Assembly: GCA_041740995.1 (NCBI GenBank)
Contig: JBGSKY010000041.1
Location: forward strand, 6,469 to 70,468
Length of the DNA stretch: 64,000 nucleotides
Direction: 5' to 3'
DNA from: JBGSKY01 sp041740995
GTDB lineage: Bacteria; Planctomycetota; Planctomycetia; Pirellulales; Pirellulaceae
Shown here in pieces: positions 8,628 through 17,588 of this stretch. Position numbers and translations under genes: made by a program. A model generated the notes under the pieces. The model was not told the DNA's origin, did not search any database, and saw nothing but the letters and a program-made list of their open reading frames with translations. Positions within the stretch are counted from its first letter, which is position 1, and each line of letters opens with the position of its first letter.

Positions 8628-10181
8628 ATGCCTGAACTGATTGAGACGGACCGAGATTTGGAATTGCTTGCGGAAAGTCCGTTAGTGCGACCAAAGCCAG
8701 AAATGGCGACCGGTTCAAAAAATTTAGACCGTAACCCTAGCTTTGGTTACTCGTTTCAGCTTTTCCAAGTCGGTTTTCTGCTTTGGTTAGCCGATGTTTT
8801 TGCTGCTGCCGCGACGATAAGCTTTGGCTTTCTTGTGACGGTTTCGTTGGGCAGAACAGTCAACCATTTCCTTCCTTTTCTAGGTTGTGTGCTGAGCGCT
8901 TACACAATTTGCATTTGGTCATCAGGGCTTTATCCGGGAATCGGTTGGCATCCAGCGAAGGAAATTAAGCAACTATTTCGCGCGAGCTTGGCCGCGTCGC
9001 TAGGCATGACGGTGGCCTTGCTGATGGGATCTAGCTGGGCATCGCCCTATATTTGGATGCTCGGTTTTGGCTTTCCGCTACAGCTTTTTTTGCTGCCACT
9101 TTTTCGCAGCACCATGAAGTCATTTATGCGATGGCAGCACTGGGGCGTTCCGTTTTATTTTCTTGGTGAACGTCAAGCAGTGATGCGTGTTTACCGAGAT
9201 ATGAATCGATTTGGTTGGACAATGTTGAGGCCACTGGGTCGATTCGCGGCGGCAGACGTCTCAAATGAATTTCGTGAGACCTCTGATGAAATTATCGATG
9301 CTCTTGAATGGCGATTTGAGCAACAGGTAACGTATCTGGGAACGCCTGACCTGCTTTCTAGTATGGCAAAGAAGAGCGGCGTTTTTTGGTTGTTCGTAGT
9401 TGCCGAGAATCCGACCGCTGAATTGCGCGCTTCAGACCCAAATATATCTCAGACATTTCCGGGCGTAATTTGTATAGACGACTCGCGTTCCCAAGGTTAC
9501 TCCGGTAGTGCAACGGTAAGTTGTGGGCTAACGAGCGGAATTCGGTTCGAGGAATCGTTACTGCTGCCCTGGCCAAAATTTTTGAAGAGATCGCTTGACG
9601 TGATTGTTGCATCGTCGGCAATTTTTCTGCTAAGCCCATTGCTGATTTTCATTGCTTTGATGACCAAGTTTACAAGCCCTGGACCGATCTTCTACAGCCA
9701 CGGGCGTATCGGTCGCGGTGGACGCGCATTTAAAGCGTGGAAATTTCGATCGATGCGAGTTGATGCTGATCGAGCGTTGGAAACCTACCTCGAGCAACAT
9801 CCCGAGTTGCGGGAAGAGTGGGAACGCGATCACAAACTGCGAGAAGATCCAAGAATTACCCGGCTTGGCCGCGTGCTTCGAAAATTAAGCCTGGATGAGT
9901 TGCCACAGCTCTGGAACGTCTTGACAGGCGATATGAGTTTGGTCGGCCCGCGACCTATTGTTCACGCTGAGATTATTAAATACGGCGACACTTTTCGCTA
10001 CTACCTTCGAGTCACGCCTGGAATAACGGGTCTCTGGCAAATCTCCGGTCGAAATAATACGACTTATCAAGAGCGATTGGCTTACGACGAAGCTTATGTC
10101 CGCAATTGGTCGCCTTGGCTCGATTTGTACATCTTATTGCGTACCATAAGAACCGTGTTGCTTTGCGAAGGTGCTTATTGA
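8628..10181 (+). CDS. Undecaprenyl-phosphate sugar phosphotransferase (WbaP-type priming enzyme)
   Basis: The 517-residue protein has about four N-terminal membrane spans, a CoA-binding-like middle region and a C-terminal bacterial sugar transferase domain. This domain starts with KRSLDVIVAS and a membrane-inserting hairpin, followed by FKAWKFRSMRVDADR, LSLDELPQLWNVLTGDMSLVGPRP, and GITGLWQISGRN near the end. This is the full-length WbaP layout: it transfers hexose-1-phosphate from UDP-sugar to undecaprenyl phosphate and so primes repeat-unit synthesis. The longer frame begins with TTG at 8601; ATG 8628 is preferred. It is the last plus-strand gene of the EPS locus. Confidence 0.92.
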   Translation: MPELIETDRDLELLAESPLVRPKPEMATGSKNLDRNPSFGYSFQLFQVGFLLWLADVFAAAATISFGFLVTVSLGRTVNHFLPFLGCVLSAYTICIWSSGLYPGIGWHPAKEIKQLFRASLAASLGMTVALLMGSSWASPYIWMLGFGFPLQLFLLPLFRSTMKSFMRWQHWGVPFYFLGERQAVMRVYRDMNRFGWTMLRPLGRFAAADVSNEFRETSDEIIDALEWRFEQQVTYLGTPDLLSSMAKKSGVFWLFVVAENPTAELRASDPNISQTFPGVICIDDSRSQGYSGSATVSCGLTSGIRFEESLLLPWPKFLKRSLDVIVASSAIFLLSPLLIFIALMTKFTSPGPIFYSHGRIGRGGRAFKAWKFRSMRVDADRALETYLEQHPELREEWERDHKLREDPRITRLGRVLRKLSLDELPQLWNVLTGDMSLVGPRPIVHAEIIKYGDTFRYYLRVTPGITGLWQISGRNNTTYQERLAYDEAYVRNWSPWLDLYILLRTIRTVLLCEGAY

Positions 10182-10190
10182 GCTGATTCG

Positions 10191-10256
10191 TTTGCCTGTT
10201 TTAAGTTAGGCCGTCCTGCTCTATCGAAGTGAGCGGTCTGATCCGCTGCAGGCAAA
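10191..10256. terminator. Hairpin region between convergent genes
   Basis: TTTGCCTG at 10191-10198 pairs exactly with CAGGCAAA at 10249-10256. An inner hairpin AGCGG/CCGCT lies at 10232-10247. It sits just after the WbaP-like stop and before the PP2C stop on the other strand, so it may serve as a terminator. There is no clear T-run. Confidence 0.35.
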
Positions 10257-10395
10257 ATATGTGAATCGTGATTCGTTCTATTCAGAACACTTCGAGCGAC
10301 TCGGAACTTGCAAAAATTGCGGATAATTTTTGGAAGAAGTTTTTAGCGTTCAATTTGGGCTCTTTGGCGGCTGTCGCTACGTAAAAAGGCTTCTG

Positions 10396-11352
10396 CTAGC
10401 CGTCCAATTCCGATATCACGAAGTCCTTCGTATCAGAATTTAGTCCACCGACTTCTTGCAAGGCCACTTCTTGTTGAGCTCGTTCGAGCTGGGCGGTGGA
10501 AATAAATTTTGCAACGATAGTAGTTGTATTATCAGTGCCACCTGCCTCATTCGCCGCTCCAATCAATTCTTCGGAGATGCGCGTCGCGGTGATCTTCTTG
10601 CTGAGCATCGAACCGATTTCTTTGTCGCTCACGTGTCGATTCAATCCATCGGTGCAGAGCAAAACAGTGTCACCAACTTTAAGTTCGAATTGATGAAAAT
10701 CAGCTAACACTTCCTCGGCGTTTGTGGCAAGTACGTTCCAGAGTGCACGTTCGCTCTTTATCGATTGCCAATTCACTCCATCGAAACGCTGCTTCTGCTC
10801 AGTGGTCGCTTTTCCACTTTCCAAATCGAGCTTTAATTGTTCGACAGTATGATCAGTTGTGACTTGTTTGAGCTCGCCTTCCCTCATCAGATAGCAACGC
10901 GAATCGCCGACATGTAGCAAATATGCAATTGGCCAAGTCACTAGCAGCAAAGTTAGGGTTGTCCCCATCCCTTCGCGTTGCGGCACTTCGCGTGCGTCGC
11001 TGGTCAGCGCTTGCCGAGCCATTTCAACCCCACGAAGCAACGAAGCTTGAATAAGGTTTTCAGGACTGTAAGTCAATTCTGGCCATAGCAAATCATTCAA
11101 TACATAATCGATCAAACTGTCGACAACGATCTGGCTAGCTCTTTCGCCGGCTTCGTGACCACCCATTCCATCTGCAACCATGAGCAGTACACCTTTGGCT
11201 TCTCCGAAAAGACGCGTTTGGTGATCTAGACCTAAGCTAGTGCTGATCACTCGTGTCGATTTGCACATTTCGGCAATTAGAAAGTGGTCTTCGTTAGTCG
11301 AACGTGCTCTGCCAACATCCGTCCTTCCACTGCAGTCCATTTTTCCGAGCAT
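10396..11352 (-). CDS. PP2C-type protein serine/threonine phosphatase
   Basis: The 318-residue protein carries the ordered PPM/PP2C motifs: DVGRARSTNEDHF near the N-terminus, VADGMGGHEAGERAS (metal-binding Asp and Gly), GMGTTLTLLL, LHVGDSRCYL, LLCTDGLNRHV and GGTDNTTTIV. All expected metal-binding aspartates are present. It probably reverses Ser/Thr kinase signalling in the cytoplasm. The longest frame starts with TTG at 11358; ATG at 11352 or 11340 is more likely. The TerB-like gene lies 89 bp upstream on the same strand, so the two may be co-transcribed. Confidence 0.92.
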   Translation of the reverse strand: MLGKMDCSGRTDVGRARSTNEDHFLIAEMCKSTRVISTSLGLDHQTRLFGEAKGVLLMVADGMGGHEAGERASQIVVDSLIDYVLNDLLWPELTYSPENLIQASLLRGVEMARQALTSDAREVPQREGMGTTLTLLLVTWPIAYLLHVGDSRCYLMREGELKQVTTDHTVEQLKLDLESGKATTEQKQRFDGVNWQSIKSERALWNVLATNAEEVLADFHQFELKVGDTVLLCTDGLNRHVSDKEIGSMLSKKITATRISEELIGAANEAGGTDNTTTIVAKFISTAQLERAQQEVALQEVGGLNSDTKDFVISELDG

Positions 11353-11441
11353 AAGCAATCGACTTTAAAGTTTGTCCCTACCCGGTCAAGCAAGCTATTC
11401 GCGGTGCAAATCCGAGATATCTTTTGGGAAATGTTTAGAAT

Positions 11442-11816
11442 TCAAAGAAGGTCCGGGGTTTTTCCGCTCTTTTTGACCACCAGTAACTGGTCGATTAGCT
11501 CGTCTATTTCAACGCGATCAATTTGCATTTGAACTGCCGCGCTTGCAAACAAGCGTTTTTCCATCTCGTTAAGTTTGCCATCAGCGGCCATCATCCGAAG
11601 CATGTCGCGCATCAATTTCATTTTTTCAGAATGGTCGGTCGGGATGACCAATTTTGCATCAGCCTTTGTCGCTTCTTTGAAAGCCGACTGGAACTGATCG
11701 TCCGTCAGTCCGTAATGATGGCAACGGTCAGCAAGGAAAGAGAGTTCTTGTTCAGCGAATTGACCGTCGGCGGCAGCCATCATTATCAAGTTTTTGAGCT
11801 GCTCGATCAGTTCCAT
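11442..11816 (-). CDS. TerB-like (tellurite resistance B family) protein
   Basis: The 124-residue all-helical protein contains two acidic helix-turn units, MAAADGQFAEQELSFL near residues 13-28 and MMAADGKLNEMEKRLF near 73-88. These are typical of the TerB / DjlA N-terminal family, whose members bind metal ions and act as adaptors, often with kinases and phosphatases. A good ribosome-binding sequence (GGGGA) precedes the ATG. It lies just before the PP2C gene in the same direction. The biological role is unknown; tellurite resistance should not be assumed. Confidence 0.82.
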   Translation of the reverse strand: MELIEQLKNLIMMAAADGQFAEQELSFLADRCHHYGLTDDQFQSAFKEATKADAKLVIPTDHSEKMKLMRDMLRMMAADGKLNEMEKRLFASAAVQMQIDRVEIDELIDQLLVVKKSGKTPDLL

Positions 11817-11890
11817 TGTTTCCCCGTTTAGCCGTTAGTAAAAACGTCTTAACACCGCGAAAAAATATCTTTTCGTCGGCTCAATTAAAG

Positions 11891-11962
11891 TAGGGGTGTA
11901 GGGACTCGAACCCCAACTAACAGAGTCAGAATCTGTCGTGCTACCGATTACACCACACCCCT
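11891..11962 (-). tRNA. tRNA-Gln (anticodon CTG)
   Basis: The minus strand folds into a full cloverleaf. The acceptor stem AGGGGTG/CACCCCT has discriminator A at 11891. The anticodon stem ACAGA/TCTGT closes the loop TTCTGAC with anticodon CTG, and the T arm contains GGTTCGAGTCC. It is 72 nt without an encoded CCA. It lies alone between the TerB-like gene and the sugar isomerase gene. Confidence 0.95.
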
Positions 11963-12163
11963 ATGATTGTTCTGAAGGCACTGTCCGAAAATCGGCGCTA
12001 CCTCACTTCGTTTTTTATGGTTCAGATGGATGCCTCGCGTAGATTCTAATTAACGCTTGAACCATCGACAATCGTTATGAAGCTAGCGATTGACAAGTGC
12101 TGCGTCAAGCGATCGGACATTTTGGATCTTGAAAGCTATCCAATTTAAAGGTCGGCCAGTCTG

Positions 12164-13165
12164 TTATGCCCTATGAAGATCTGCAAAGGCACGCAGCGAG
12201 TAATCGATACCGACGTAATCCAATACGTTACAGAACCCTCGCAATGCAATTCCAAAACCGTCTGGTCCGCTGAAGCCACCGAACTGCCCACCGCCTTTGA
12301 CATGCGGTTCCAAATCGGCAAAAACCCCAACAACGCCTCGTTTTTCCATCCGCTGTTCAATGCTTGGCAAAGCGATTGCCAAATCTCGCAAGATCGCTTC
12401 GTGGCCGCTGTCACCCATATGCGAAGGGACGAAATTCTTTAACGATTCCTCGTCAACGTGCGATGTTTTTCCCTGTGGCGTTCGATAGTCCTTGATATGA
12501 ATCCAACCCAATCCATTTTTCATCGCTAAGTATTCTTCGAAAACTTCTTTGGCTCCCATACCTTGACAGACCAAATTCGCACCATCAAAAATCAGCACAA
12601 CGGCCGGATGATCAACGGCGTCATAAATTTGTGCCAGCAGCCGACCGGTCTGACCGACGAGATTCGCTTCGACCTCTAGGCCATAGGTCAGTCCAAACGA
12701 ATCAACGACAGTTGCAATCTCACCAAGCTGGTCAGCGACTTTAGAAATGTGGTTTGTTGGCGAATCGTCCTTTGGATGATAAAAGGAGAACCCACGCAGC
12801 AGTTTCGTCCCAAACTCGCAGGCCAATTCGCAAGCTCGATGTACATCGTTTTGCAAATAATCTTTGAAGGGTACAAAACGATTATTCGTTCCGTCATCAA
12901 TGTCCAGCAATTTCACTTTGCCGATCGGACTACCAATCGAGGAAACTGACAGACCGTACTCGCTCAATAGCTTTTTGGTTGTAGAAACTTCGTCAGGCGT
13001 CAACTGCATGACATTCTTTATGCCATGCCCAACATCGATGAAACGGAGAGTCGCGTATTTTAGGCCTAACGCGGCGAACGCACAAAATTGTTGCTCGGCG
13101 CGCTTCAAGTGATCGGTTTCGTCGCAGAATCCGCTGAGAATTAGGCGAGGCTTTGTGTCGTTCAT
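12164..13165 (-). CDS. Sugar phosphate isomerase/epimerase (xylose-isomerase-like TIM barrel)
   Basis: The 333-residue protein looks like an AP-endonuclease-2/xylose-isomerase TIM barrel: LKYATLRFIDVGHGI near the start, YGLEVEANLVGQTG, VVLIFDGANLVCQG, LGWIHIKDY and a C-terminal FADLEPHVKGGGQFGG. Acidic and histidine residues at strand ends suggest a metal-dependent sugar isomerase, epimerase or lyase. The substrate is unknown. The start at 13165 overlaps the QueF stop as ATGA, indicating translational coupling; an upstream in-frame start at 13222 would invade queF and is rejected. Confidence 0.78.
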   Translation of the reverse strand: MNDTKPRLILSGFCDETDHLKRAEQQFCAFAALGLKYATLRFIDVGHGIKNVMQLTPDEVSTTKKLLSEYGLSVSSIGSPIGKVKLLDIDDGTNNRFVPFKDYLQNDVHRACELACEFGTKLLRGFSFYHPKDDSPTNHISKVADQLGEIATVVDSFGLTYGLEVEANLVGQTGRLLAQIYDAVDHPAVVLIFDGANLVCQGMGAKEVFEEYLAMKNGLGWIHIKDYRTPQGKTSHVDEESLKNFVPSHMGDSGHEAILRDLAIALPSIEQRMEKRGVVGVFADLEPHVKGGGQFGGFSGPDGFGIALRGFCNVLDYVGIDYSLRAFADLHRA

Positions 13166-13524
13166 TTTTTCGCTTGGTAATCGACCGTAATGGTGGAAGT
13201 GATACCGCCGCGTGGACCCCAAACGCTCTTTAATCGAAGCCGTTTCGGTTTGATCATTGCAACGAAATCATCCGCGATACAATTCGTGACATTCTCGTAG
13301 AAGATTCCCTCGGTCCGGAATTTTTGAAGATAAAGCTTCAAGCTCTTCAATTCGACGCACAACTTGTCTGCGACATATTCAAAGATCATTGTGCCAAAAT
13401 CGGGTTGACCAGTTTTGGGACACATCGATGTAAATTCCGGACAAGTTATCTCGATCAAATACTCGCGCTCCGGAAACGAATTCTCGAAGCACTCAAGTTC
13501 AGTCTGAAATGGAGTACCGGCCAC
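13162..13524 (-). CDS. queF: NADPH-dependent 7-cyano-7-deazaguanine reductase QueF
   Basis: The 120-residue protein matches the short, single-domain (type I) QueF. It has FTSMCPKTGQPDFG near residues 31-44, containing the catalytic Cys and Asp, ELKSLKLYLQKFRTEGIFYEN, the QueF signature, and a C-terminal VWGPRGGI. It reduces preQ0 to preQ1 in queuosine synthesis. No other queuosine genes are in the window. It overlaps the downstream sugar isomerase gene by 4 bp and lies just after the GAPDH terminator. Confidence 0.93.
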   Translation of the reverse strand: MAGTPFQTELECFENSFPEREYLIEITCPEFTSMCPKTGQPDFGTMIFEYVADKLCVELKSLKLYLQKFRTEGIFYENVTNCIADDFVAMIKPKRLRLKSVWGPRGGITSTITVDYQAKK

Positions 13525-13539
13525 GATGAAATTGGACCC

Positions 13540-13575
13540 TTTAAAAAGAAATAGCGAGTCACGGTGATGACTCGC
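13540..13575 (-). terminator. Intrinsic terminator of the GAPDH gene
   Basis: GCGAGTCA at 13554-13561 and TGACTCGC at 13568-13575 form an 8-bp perfect stem with a 6-nt loop. Read on the minus strand it is followed by a T-rich tract (TATTTCTTTTT). It lies 38 bp past the GAPDH stop and before queF, which suggests that queF has its own promoter. Confidence 0.75.
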
Positions 13576-13612
13576 ATGAAAGTTGGACTAAAAAGCTGAC
13601 TTAACGCTGTTG

Positions 13613-14641
13613 TTATAGCATTTTGGCGAGCAACGCACACAAGTCAGCGGTTCGGCAACTGTAGCCCCACTCATTATCGTACCACGAGACAACCTTCGCA
13701 AATTTGCCTTTGTCGCCAAGGACTTGAGTGAAGTCGGCTGCGAAGATGCTGCTGTGCGGGTCGTCGATAATATCGCTGCTAACGATTGGATCTTCGGTGT
13801 AACAGAGAATTCCCTTGAGCGGGCCTTCTGCTGCAGCCTTCATTGCTGCGTTGATTTCAGCGACGGTGACTTCTTTTCCAAGGTTGACTGTCAAGTCTAC
13901 TACGCTGCCAGTCGCTACTGGAACTCGCATGGCAATGCCGGTGAGCTTGCCCTTCAAGGCTGGAATCGCCAAGCTAACAGCGGATGCGGCACCCGTTGAT
14001 GTCGGGATAATGTTGACTGCTGCGGCACGTGCTCGGTACGGATCAGCGTGCGGTAAATCCTGTACGTTTTGATCGTTTGTGTAAGCGTGGACAGTGGTCA
14101 TAAGACCGCTTTCGATTCCAAAGGACTCGTGCAAGACTTTTGCAATCGGTGCGAGGCAATTGGTGGTGCACGAAGCGTTCGAAACGCAATTCATTTCCTT
14201 GGTCAGCTTGTCATCATTGACACCGATGACGCAGGTAAGATCGGCACCATCTTTTGCCGGTGCGCTCAACACAACTTTCTTACATCCCGCTTGGATGTGA
14301 GTGTCGTATCCCGCCTTGCCATCCTTGCTGCGGTTAGTGAAAAATCCGGTGCTTTCGATAACGATGTCGACGCCTAGCTCCTTCCACGGAAGCTTCGCAG
14401 GATCGCGTTCGGATAGGGCGGCGATTTTCTTGCCGTTAACGATTAGACTCTCGCTGTCAGAGGAAACCGTGCCATCGTAGCGACCATGGATGCTGTCGTA
14501 CTTCAGTAGGGTTGCAAGCATTTTGTTGTCGGTCAAATCGTTGACAGCGACCACTTCAAACTCACTCGATCGAGCCATCAGATTACGAAAAGTAAGACGA
14601 CCGATACGACCAAAGCCATTAATTGCGATTCGTGTAGCCAC
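13613..14641 (-). CDS. gap: Glyceraldehyde-3-phosphate dehydrogenase, type I
   Basis: The 342-residue protein has the NAD-binding start IAINGFGRIGRLTF, the catalytic motif SNASCTTNCLAPIAK with the active-site Cys, the HAYTNDQ histidine motif, and the C-terminal WYDNEWGYS. It interconverts glyceraldehyde-3-phosphate and 1,3-bisphosphoglycerate in glycolysis and gluconeogenesis. I chose the GTG at 14641: AGGAG lies about 11 nt upstream, homology starts there, and a good promoter sits at 14695-14723, downstream of part of the longer frame that begins at ATG 14710. A strong terminator follows. Confidence 0.96.
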   Translation of the reverse strand: MATRIAINGFGRIGRLTFRNLMARSSEFEVVAVNDLTDNKMLATLLKYDSIHGRYDGTVSSDSESLIVNGKKIAALSERDPAKLPWKELGVDIVIESTGFFTNRSKDGKAGYDTHIQAGCKKVVLSAPAKDGADLTCVIGVNDDKLTKEMNCVSNASCTTNCLAPIAKVLHESFGIESGLMTTVHAYTNDQNVQDLPHADPYRARAAAVNIIPTSTGAASAVSLAIPALKGKLTGIAMRVPVATGSVVDLTVNLGKEVTVAEINAAMKAAAEGPLKGILCYTEDPIVSSDIIDDPHSSIFAADFTQVLGDKGKFAKVVSWYDNEWGYSCRTADLCALLAKML

Positions 14642-14694
14642 GTTGCTATAAACTCCTAAAAATTTACGATCAGAAGGTGCGCTGTCCGCTGGGG

Positions 14695-14723
14695 AGTATA
14701 CTTTCGGCAACTCACTCTCACAA
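14695..14723 (-). promoter_or_regulatory. Sigma70-type promoter of gap
   Basis: On the minus strand TTGTGA (14718-14723) and TATACT (14695-14700) are separated by exactly 17 nt. Transcription would begin near 14688 and give a leader of about 46 nt with an AGGAG site before the GTG start. The position rules out the longer ATG start at 14710. Confidence 0.65.
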
Positions 14724-14900
14724 CGCCCGGATGTTGGTAACGTTTACGCGAATCGCTTACTATCGTGCTTGCTATTCGTTCGTGCTCTGTTCAAAGGCGT
14801 TTTGAGCGGCTTTACGGCGTTTTATCGCAAGCGAGCTGTTCATTGAATGCTCGTAAGTGATTTTGAAAACCGCTTGATACAATCGCAGAAAATTACGCCA

Positions 14901-15833
14901 ATGAAGATTCGGATCGGTTCCCGGAAAAGCGATTTAGCCCGTTGGCAAGCAGAATTCGTTTCGCGCGAGCTTGTTCGTCTGGGGCATGAAACCGAATTCG
15001 TGTGGCTCGTTACTTCTGGCGACGTGTCGACGACGCCGCTGTCGCAGGCGGCAGGCGTTGGAGTCTTTACGAAGGAAATCCAGCGAGCGGTGCTGGACAA
15101 TCGATGCGATATCGCTGTGCATTCATTAAAAGATTTGCCTACCGTGCCAGTCCCAGGGCTATCGATCGCAGCGGTGCCGGCGCGAGCAGATGTGCGAGAT
15201 TGTTTTCTGTCGGTCAATCACAAACGCTTAGCTGACTTACCTAAGTCAGCCACTATCGGAACTGGTTCGCCACGGCGGATAGCACAATTGCTACGGATTA
15301 GGCCAGACGTCCGACCGATGGCGATTCGAGGTAATTTGGATACCCGAATTCGCCAGCTCGATGAAGGACGTTTCGATGCGATCATACTGGCCGCAGCAGG
15401 CTTGCAACGTTTGAATCTTACCGACCGTATCAACGAATTCCTTTCTATCAATGACTTTCTTCCAGCGGTCGGACAAGGGGCGCTCGGAATTGAGTGCCGA
15501 AGCGGTGACGAGGAACTGCAAGCGGCGTTGCTGTCGATCAACGATTGGGCCACCCGGGTTTCGGTCGAGGCCGAGCGAACTGTGCTGCGAACAATGGAAG
15601 CGGGTTGTTTGACGCCGATGGCCGCTCACGCGTCTCTTGTCGATCGCCAGCTGATTCTCTCCACGAAGATCTTTGCTGGCGACGGACAACGCTGTGTTAG
15701 CGCTCAAGTAGCAATCGCAATCGAAGAATCGATCGACCCGCCAGCCGAGATCGGCCGGCGTTTAGGGACGATTGCCGCAAAACAACTCCATCTCGGCGGC
15801 GCCAGTCGGTTGCTTCGCATGACAATTAATTGA
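14901..15833 (+). CDS. hemC: Hydroxymethylbilane synthase (porphobilinogen deaminase)
   Basis: The 310-residue protein begins KIRIGSRKSDLARWQAEFV and contains HSLKDLP, GTGSPRRIAQLL, RGNLDTRI, AVGQGALGIECR and EAGCLTPMAAHA. Cys236 in the last motif should carry the dipyrromethane cofactor. It joins four porphobilinogens into hydroxymethylbilane for tetrapyrrole synthesis. ATG 14901 matches the family N-terminus better than the longer frame from 14847. It is divergent from gap. No other heme genes are adjacent, although a cobalamin CbiE/T gene occurs at 50.9 kb. Confidence 0.96.
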   Translation: MKIRIGSRKSDLARWQAEFVSRELVRLGHETEFVWLVTSGDVSTTPLSQAAGVGVFTKEIQRAVLDNRCDIAVHSLKDLPTVPVPGLSIAAVPARADVRDCFLSVNHKRLADLPKSATIGTGSPRRIAQLLRIRPDVRPMAIRGNLDTRIRQLDEGRFDAIILAAAGLQRLNLTDRINEFLSINDFLPAVGQGALGIECRSGDEELQAALLSINDWATRVSVEAERTVLRTMEAGCLTPMAAHASLVDRQLILSTKIFAGDGQRCVSAQVAIAIEESIDPPAEIGRRLGTIAAKQLHLGGASRLLRMTIN

Positions 15834-15849
15834 ATTGATGCGATCGGTG

Positions 15850-16896
15850 CTAGCGGGCGTCCAACAACGCGACCGGGTGGCTGTGCGGTTGCTCCGGTCC
15901 GTGGGCAGACCATTTCGCAAAAAGAATGTACGCACTAGCCAAATCGATTGTCAGGTCGTCGCGACCAATCCATCCAGACGGCAAGTGCATCGAGACCACT
16001 GCCGCCTGAATCGATATAGACTGCAATGGGTCGAGATACTGAGGATACTTTGTGATAATCGCGCCAATCAAAATTGGCGAGATCACATTTTGATCTAACG
16101 TTACATAGCCGCGCGGTCCATCTGTTGAAGTCACGCCCCAGTAACCATACGTCTTGATTTGGTGTTCGATTGCTTCCTTTAAAAGCTGGTCATAGGCTGC
16201 ATCGTCATAAAAACATAAAGGATAAGCGTATACAAATAACGGATAGTCGACGCGGCGAATCTGCATCGGAAACGGCAAATCAAAGAGTCGATAAAGAATC
16301 ATGCCTTCCGACGAGTCATTCCAGCGATGTGGGATGAAAACCGGTGTTTCAGATTCCGCCGATGATTCGTTAACCATTGGAGGGCTGTCTGAAATCGACG
16401 AATGGGCTGTGTTCCAGTAAAACCCATGTAAGAAAACGCCGTCCCGTATTAGGAACTTGGTATCGATCCGCGCGAGCGATTCCCGGACATCTTTTTCAAG
16501 CTCTTCATCACCAAGAATCTGAGCGGCCCGCAGCATGCCCGAATAGAAAATCGCGGTATCGATCGTGGAGACTTCTGAATACGATTTTGGCACGCCAGCA
16601 GTATCGGTAAAGTGGCTCAACCAGCCTCGGTTCTTCGATGGATTGCCCGCTAACGTTCGATCGAAGGCCACTCGCGCGATCTTCGCAATTTCGTCGCCTT
16701 CCCGCTGTCCACGTGTCGAGCCTTCGGCCAACGCTAGCACTCCAAAGCCGGTTGCAGCAGCACTCACGGTTGTTGGGTCGGAGAGCCGGTCGAGAAACAA
16801 CCCTTGCGGATCACGCAACGCTTCGACGCGATTTAGAAACGCGGATTCGTCGGGCGCGAATAAAAATGATACTGCAAGAAACATTGTTCCGAACAT
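15850..16896 (-). CDS. Glycoamylase-like (alpha/alpha)6 barrel protein, probably secreted
   Basis: The 348-residue protein starts with a short signal-peptide-like segment (MFGTMFLAVSFLF). SEVSTIDTAIFYSGML at residues 107-122 and NDSSEGMILYRLFDLPFP at 193-210 match the hallmark helices of the PF10091 glycoamylase-like family. Later TDGPRGYV matches its substrate-side loop. Relatives act on glucans or serve in envelope glycan metabolism. At 348 residues it contains little beyond the barrel. It ends 17 bp from the hemC stop (convergent). Catalytic activity is not proven by what I can see. Confidence 0.72.
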   Translation of the reverse strand: MFGTMFLAVSFLFAPDESAFLNRVEALRDPQGLFLDRLSDPTTVSAAATGFGVLALAEGSTRGQREGDEIAKIARVAFDRTLAGNPSKNRGWLSHFTDTAGVPKSYSEVSTIDTAIFYSGMLRAAQILGDEELEKDVRESLARIDTKFLIRDGVFLHGFYWNTAHSSISDSPPMVNESSAESETPVFIPHRWNDSSEGMILYRLFDLPFPMQIRRVDYPLFVYAYPLCFYDDAAYDQLLKEAIEHQIKTYGYWGVTSTDGPRGYVTLDQNVISPILIGAIITKYPQYLDPLQSISIQAAVVSMHLPSGWIGRDDLTIDLASAYILFAKWSAHGPEQPHSHPVALLDAR

Positions 16897-17588
16897 CTTG
16901 TCTTCTCCAATCTCGCTTCGAAGGACACCGTGCGTTGCGAATGAATCCCGGCTTAATATCGAAATTATCGCTATCCGACCAATACCTTAATTTGCCTGCA
17001 ATGGAATTATAGTACCCTTTAAAGATATTTTTGCGAAAAACAACGCTCCTTTACGGTCTTTTTTGTCAGATGTGCTAATGTTGTGCCGGTCGATTCGGCT
17101 TTTCGGTGCTGCCCAACGCAAAACAACGTGATTCTCAACTCTCGCCTGCGTCTTGGTTTAGGGCCAACCCGAGCGGAACTGCCGTTTCGGCAGACCTGCG
17201 CGTGATCGCTCAAATTGCGACACTTTTGTTGTCGTAACTTTTCCTTGGACATGCCCGATTTTCGAGAAATTTTGTAAGGAATCGCGCGTTTTCGAGACTT
17301 GCTTATCCTGCGGAGAAGGTCGAACTTCTGCAGGGGGCTGCCGCTTTTAGCGATTCTCAGGCACGCGTTTGGATCCGCATAACAAATTGCTAGCAATTAT
17401 CAAAGGTGAACGGAAGTCCCCGTCGATAGCTAGCTCTGCGGTGGAGTAGTCGAGTTTGTGAACCGAGCAAGAACAACGAACTATTCCAATTGGACGCATG
17501 GGGCACGGACGCATTTTCGCACCCAGACCAGGCTACTTCACGAGGCGGAAATTCGTGGCGTCGCCTCGTAACTTTGGAGTCCGATCCG
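16897..17588. other. 692-bp divergent intergenic region with small hairpins
   Basis: No convincing gene is present between the glycoamylase-like gene and the BON gene. A 6-bp hairpin with a TTT loop (CTGCCG/CGGCAG) lies at 17179-17193. A 10-bp stem with a 2-nt bulge (CCTGC..AGAAG with CTTCTGCAGG) lies at 17307-17334. Promoters for both genes are expected here but not identified. A small RNA is possible and untested. Confidence 0.4.
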
